DNA of 5,241 nucleotides from positions 1-5,241 of the forward strand of contig JBOGDF010000374.1 in NCBI GenBank assembly GCA_050701635.1, given 5' to 3'. The DNA is from WHSM01 sp050701635. GTDB taxonomy: Bacteria > Actinomycetota > Actinomycetes > Mycobacteriales > Micromonosporaceae. Under the pieces are notes generated by a model, which saw only the letters and a program-made list of their open reading frames with translations, did not search any database and was not told where the DNA came from. The position numbers were made by a program, and so were the translations under genes. Numbering within the stretch: the stretch's first letter is position 1; every line of letters starts with the position of its first letter. Positions 3,214 to 5,241 of the stretch are shown here, in pieces.

Positions 3214-5241
3214 CTACTCGCGCGGCTTTTCCTTCATCTCGAAGCACTCGATGACATCCTCGACCTTGATGTCGTTGAAGTTGCTCAAGGTCAGACCACA
3301 CTCGAAGCCTTCGCGGACCTCGGTGGCGTCGTCGGTGAACCGGCGCAGCGACGAGATCGTCACGTTGTCGGCCACCACGTTGCCGTCGCGGACCAGCCGG
3401 GCCTTGGCGTTGCGGCGGATCAGGCCGGAGGTGACCATGCAGCCGGCGATGTTGCCGAACCTGCTGGAGCGGAACACCTCGCGGATCTCGGCCGACCCGA
3501 GCGCGACCTCTTCGTAGATCGGCTTGAGCAGGCCCTTCAACGCCGCCTCGATCTCCTCGATGGCCTGGTAGATCACGCCGTAGTAGCGGATCTCCACGCC
3601 CTCGCGCTCGGCCAGCTCCCGTGCCTTGGGGTCAGGTCGGACGTTGAAGCCGATGATGATCGAGTCGTCCGTGGTGGCCAGGTTGACGTCGCTCTCGGAG
3701 ATCGCACCGACACCGCGGTGGATGATCTTGAGCTGCACCTCGTCGGACACGTCGAGCTTGACCAGCGCGTCCTCCAGGGCCTCCACCGAACCGGAGACGT
3801 CACCCTTGATGACCAGCGAGAGCGTGGTCTTCTCGCCCTCTTTGATCTTCTCGAGGATCGACTCCAGCGTCGCCCGGCTGCGGCTCGCCGCCTGCTGCGC
3901 CGCCCGCTCCCGGGCCTGTCGCTGCTCGGCGATCTGCCGTGCCACCCGGTCTTCGCGTACGGCGATCACCGTGTCGCCGGCGCCCGGCACCTGGGTCAGC
4001 CCCAGCACCAGCACCGGACGGGACGGACCCGCCTCCTTCACCGGCTTGCCGAACTCGTCGAGCATGGCGCGTACCCGGCCGTGGGCGTCGCCGACCACGA
4101 TCGAGTCGCCGACGTGCAGCGTGCCCTTCTCGACCAGCACGGTCGCCACCGGGCCACGGCCCTTGTCCAGGTGCGCCTCGATCGCCTTGCCCTGGGCGGC
4201 CCCGTCGATCGGAGCGGTCATCTCCAGCGCCGCGTCGGCGGTCAGCAGTACGGCCTCGAGCAGGTCGTCGATGTGCAGCCGCTGCTTGGCGGAGATGTCG
4301 ACGAACATGGTGTCGCCGCCGTACTCCTCGGCGACCAGCCCGTACTCGGTGAGCTGCTGCCGGATCTTGGACGGGTTGGCACCTTCCACGTCGATCTTGT
4401 TGACCGCGACCACGATCGGTACGTTGGCCGCCTTCGCGTGGTTGAGCGCCTCGACCGTCTGCGGCATCACGCCGTCGTCGGCCGCCACCACCAGGATCAC
4501 GATGTCGGTGACCTGGGCACCACGGGCACGCATGGCGGTGAACGCCTCGTGGCCCGGGGTGTCGATGAAGGTGATCGCCCGATCGATGCTCTCGTGCTGG
4601 ACGTGCACCTGGTAGGCACCGATGTGCTGGGTGATGCCGCCGGTCTCGCCTTCGACCACGTTGCTGCTGCGGATGGCGTCCAGCAGCTTCGTCTTACCGT
4701 GGTCGACGTGACCCATCACGGTGACCACCGGCGGCCGGTCGACCAGCCGCTCGGCGTCGATGTCGGCCTCGAGGTCGATGTTGAACTGCGCCAGCAGCTC
4801 GCGGTCCTCGTCCTCCGGGCTGACGATCTGTACGTCATACCCCAGGTGCTCGCCCAGCAGCAGCAACGTGTCGTCGGTGCAGGACTGGGTCGCGGTCACC
4901 ATCTCGCCCAGGTTGAACATCTCCTGGACCAGGGAACCCGGGTTGGCGTTGATCCGATCGGCGAAGTCCGACAGCGAGGCGCCACGGGGCAGCCTGACTA
5001 GCTGACCGCTGCCCTTCGGGGCACCCGACCCCATGGTCGGCGCGGACAGGTTGTCGAACTCTTGTCTGCGCTGCTTCTTCGACTTGCGACCGCGGGTCGG
5101 CCTGCCGCCGGGACGCCCGAAGGCACCGCCGGTGCTGCCACGACCGCGACCACCACCGCCGGGACGGCCACCGCCGCCACCGACCCGCGGCGGACCGCCG
5201 GCCGGAGCACCGCCGCCGCCACCGGGGCCACCGCGGTAGCC
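3214..5241 (-). CDS. infB: Translation initiation factor IF-2 (N-terminus beyond window)
   Basis: IF-2 is the GTPase that brings fMet-tRNA to the 30S subunit and promotes 50S joining. The window holds the last 675 residues. Residues 1-52 of this piece are a Gly/Arg/Pro-rich linker. A basic patch RKSKKQRRQEF (52-62) follows, then an IF-2 N-domain with GASLSDFADRINANPGSLVQ (87-106). The GTPase has GHVDHGKT (177-184), DTPGH (227-231), NKID (281-284) and SAK (317-319). Domains II and III follow, including GPVATVLVEKGTLHVGD, a charged helical region near 430-465 and LVIKGDVSGSVEAL. The C-terminal domains include IREVFRSSRFGNIAGC, which leads into the fMet-tRNA-binding part. All GTPase motifs are intact. 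The ATG at 5034 is internal, because the frame continues to the edge with clear IF-2 sequence. It is normally cotranscribed with nusA upstream. Confidence 0.98.
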   Translation of the reverse strand, partial: GYRGGPGGGGGAPAGGPPRVGGGGGRPGGGGRGRGSTGGAFGRPGGRPTRGRKSKKQRRQEFDNLSAPTMGSGAPKGSGQLVRLPRGASLSDFADRINANPGSLVQEMFNLGEMVTATQSCTDDTLLLLGEHLGYDVQIVSPEDEDRELLAQFNIDLEADIDAERLVDRPPVVTVMGHVDHGKTKLLDAIRSSNVVEGETGGITQHIGAYQVHVQHESIDRAITFIDTPGHEAFTAMRARGAQVTDIVILVVAADDGVMPQTVEALNHAKAANVPIVVAVNKIDVEGANPSKIRQQLTEYGLVAEEYGGDTMFVDISAKQRLHIDDLLEAVLLTADAALEMTAPIDGAAQGKAIEAHLDKGRGPVATVLVEKGTLHVGDSIVVGDAHGRVRAMLDEFGKPVKEAGPSRPVLVLGLTQVPGAGDTVIAVREDRVARQIAEQRQARERAAQQAASRSRATLESILEKIKEGEKTTLSLVIKGDVSGSVEALEDALVKLDVSDEVQLKIIHRGVGAISESDVNLATTDDSIIIGFNVRPDPKARELAEREGVEIRYYGVIYQAIEEIEAALKGLLKPIYEEVALGSAEIREVFRSSRFGNIAGCMVTSGLIRRNAKARLVRDGNVVADNVTISSLRRFTDDATEVREGFECGLTLSNFNDIKVEDVIECFEMKEKPRE
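5086..5241 (-). other. Gly/Arg/Pro-rich low-complexity segment of IF-2
   Basis: The coding DNA here is a run of GGT/GGC, CGT/CGC and CCG/CCC codons giving poly-Gly blocks broken by GRP, GRGRG and GGRP. Such linkers precede the conserved IF-2 core in actinobacteria and vary in length between strains. Being low-complexity, it is liable to slippage and to assembly errors. RGG-like spacing could give non-specific RNA contact, which is inference. Confidence 0.8.

Noticed and set aside
2905..5001. 698-codon open frame on the plus strand, antisense to infB
   Set aside because: It mirrors infB in a genome with strong G/C third-position bias. It has no ribosome binding site, no family resemblance and an Asp/Leu/His/Arg-heavy composition typical of an antisense shadow.
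4990..5034. Internal IF-2 start at the ATG at 5034 giving a shorter isoform
   Set aside because: There is no Shine-Dalgarno upstream, and the frame continues with conserved IF-2 sequence to the window edge.

Overview
The window looks like a chromosomal segment of a high-GC actinobacterium. The conserved blocks of IF-2, the strong G/C preference at third codon positions and the gene order all fit the actinobacterial nusA-infB region. The style of the proteins and the intergenic palindrome suggest Micromonosporaceae (Micromonospora or a relative), but that family assignment is inference. Every gene I can support is on the minus strand, so transcription runs from right to left.

Layout in transcription order. 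infB (translation initiation factor IF-2) enters from the right edge without its N-terminus and ends at 3214. After a 76-base gap holding a strong stem-loop comes ylxP (DUF503; 3137 to 2844). After a 128-base gap with two overlapping hairpin options comes rbfA (30S ribosome-binding factor A; 2715 to 2275). Its stop overlaps by 4 bases the GTG start of nrnA/cnpB, a DHH/DHHA1 phosphoesterase (2278 to 1196). At the left edge is the start of a MATE/DinF-type efflux transporter (409 to 1, incomplete). The first genes serve 70S initiation and 30S maturation. The phosphoesterase recycles nanoRNA/pAp and, in mycobacteria, cleaves c-di-AMP. The transporter is a traditional passenger of this cluster: Mycobacterium tuberculosis has infB, rbfA, Rv2837c (cnpB) and dinF as Rv2839c to Rv2836c.

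The least ordinary part is the roughly 790-base stretch between nrnA and the transporter (410 to 1195), where compact genomes of this type often have almost no gap. It holds one plausible small gene (38 codons, 789 to 673, good Shine-Dalgarno, coding-like third positions). A tight hairpin lies just after that gene. There is also a perfect 56-bp palindrome (486 to 541), a 10-bp-stem hairpin (994 to 1032), several lesser inverted repeats, and a partial duplication of the nrnA 3' end. I found no tRNA, rRNA, CRISPR array, transposase or recognisable riboswitch. I see no evidence of a new multi-gene system. The points worth a second look are the palindrome, the small gene and its structured upstream region, and the interruption of an otherwise conserved cluster.
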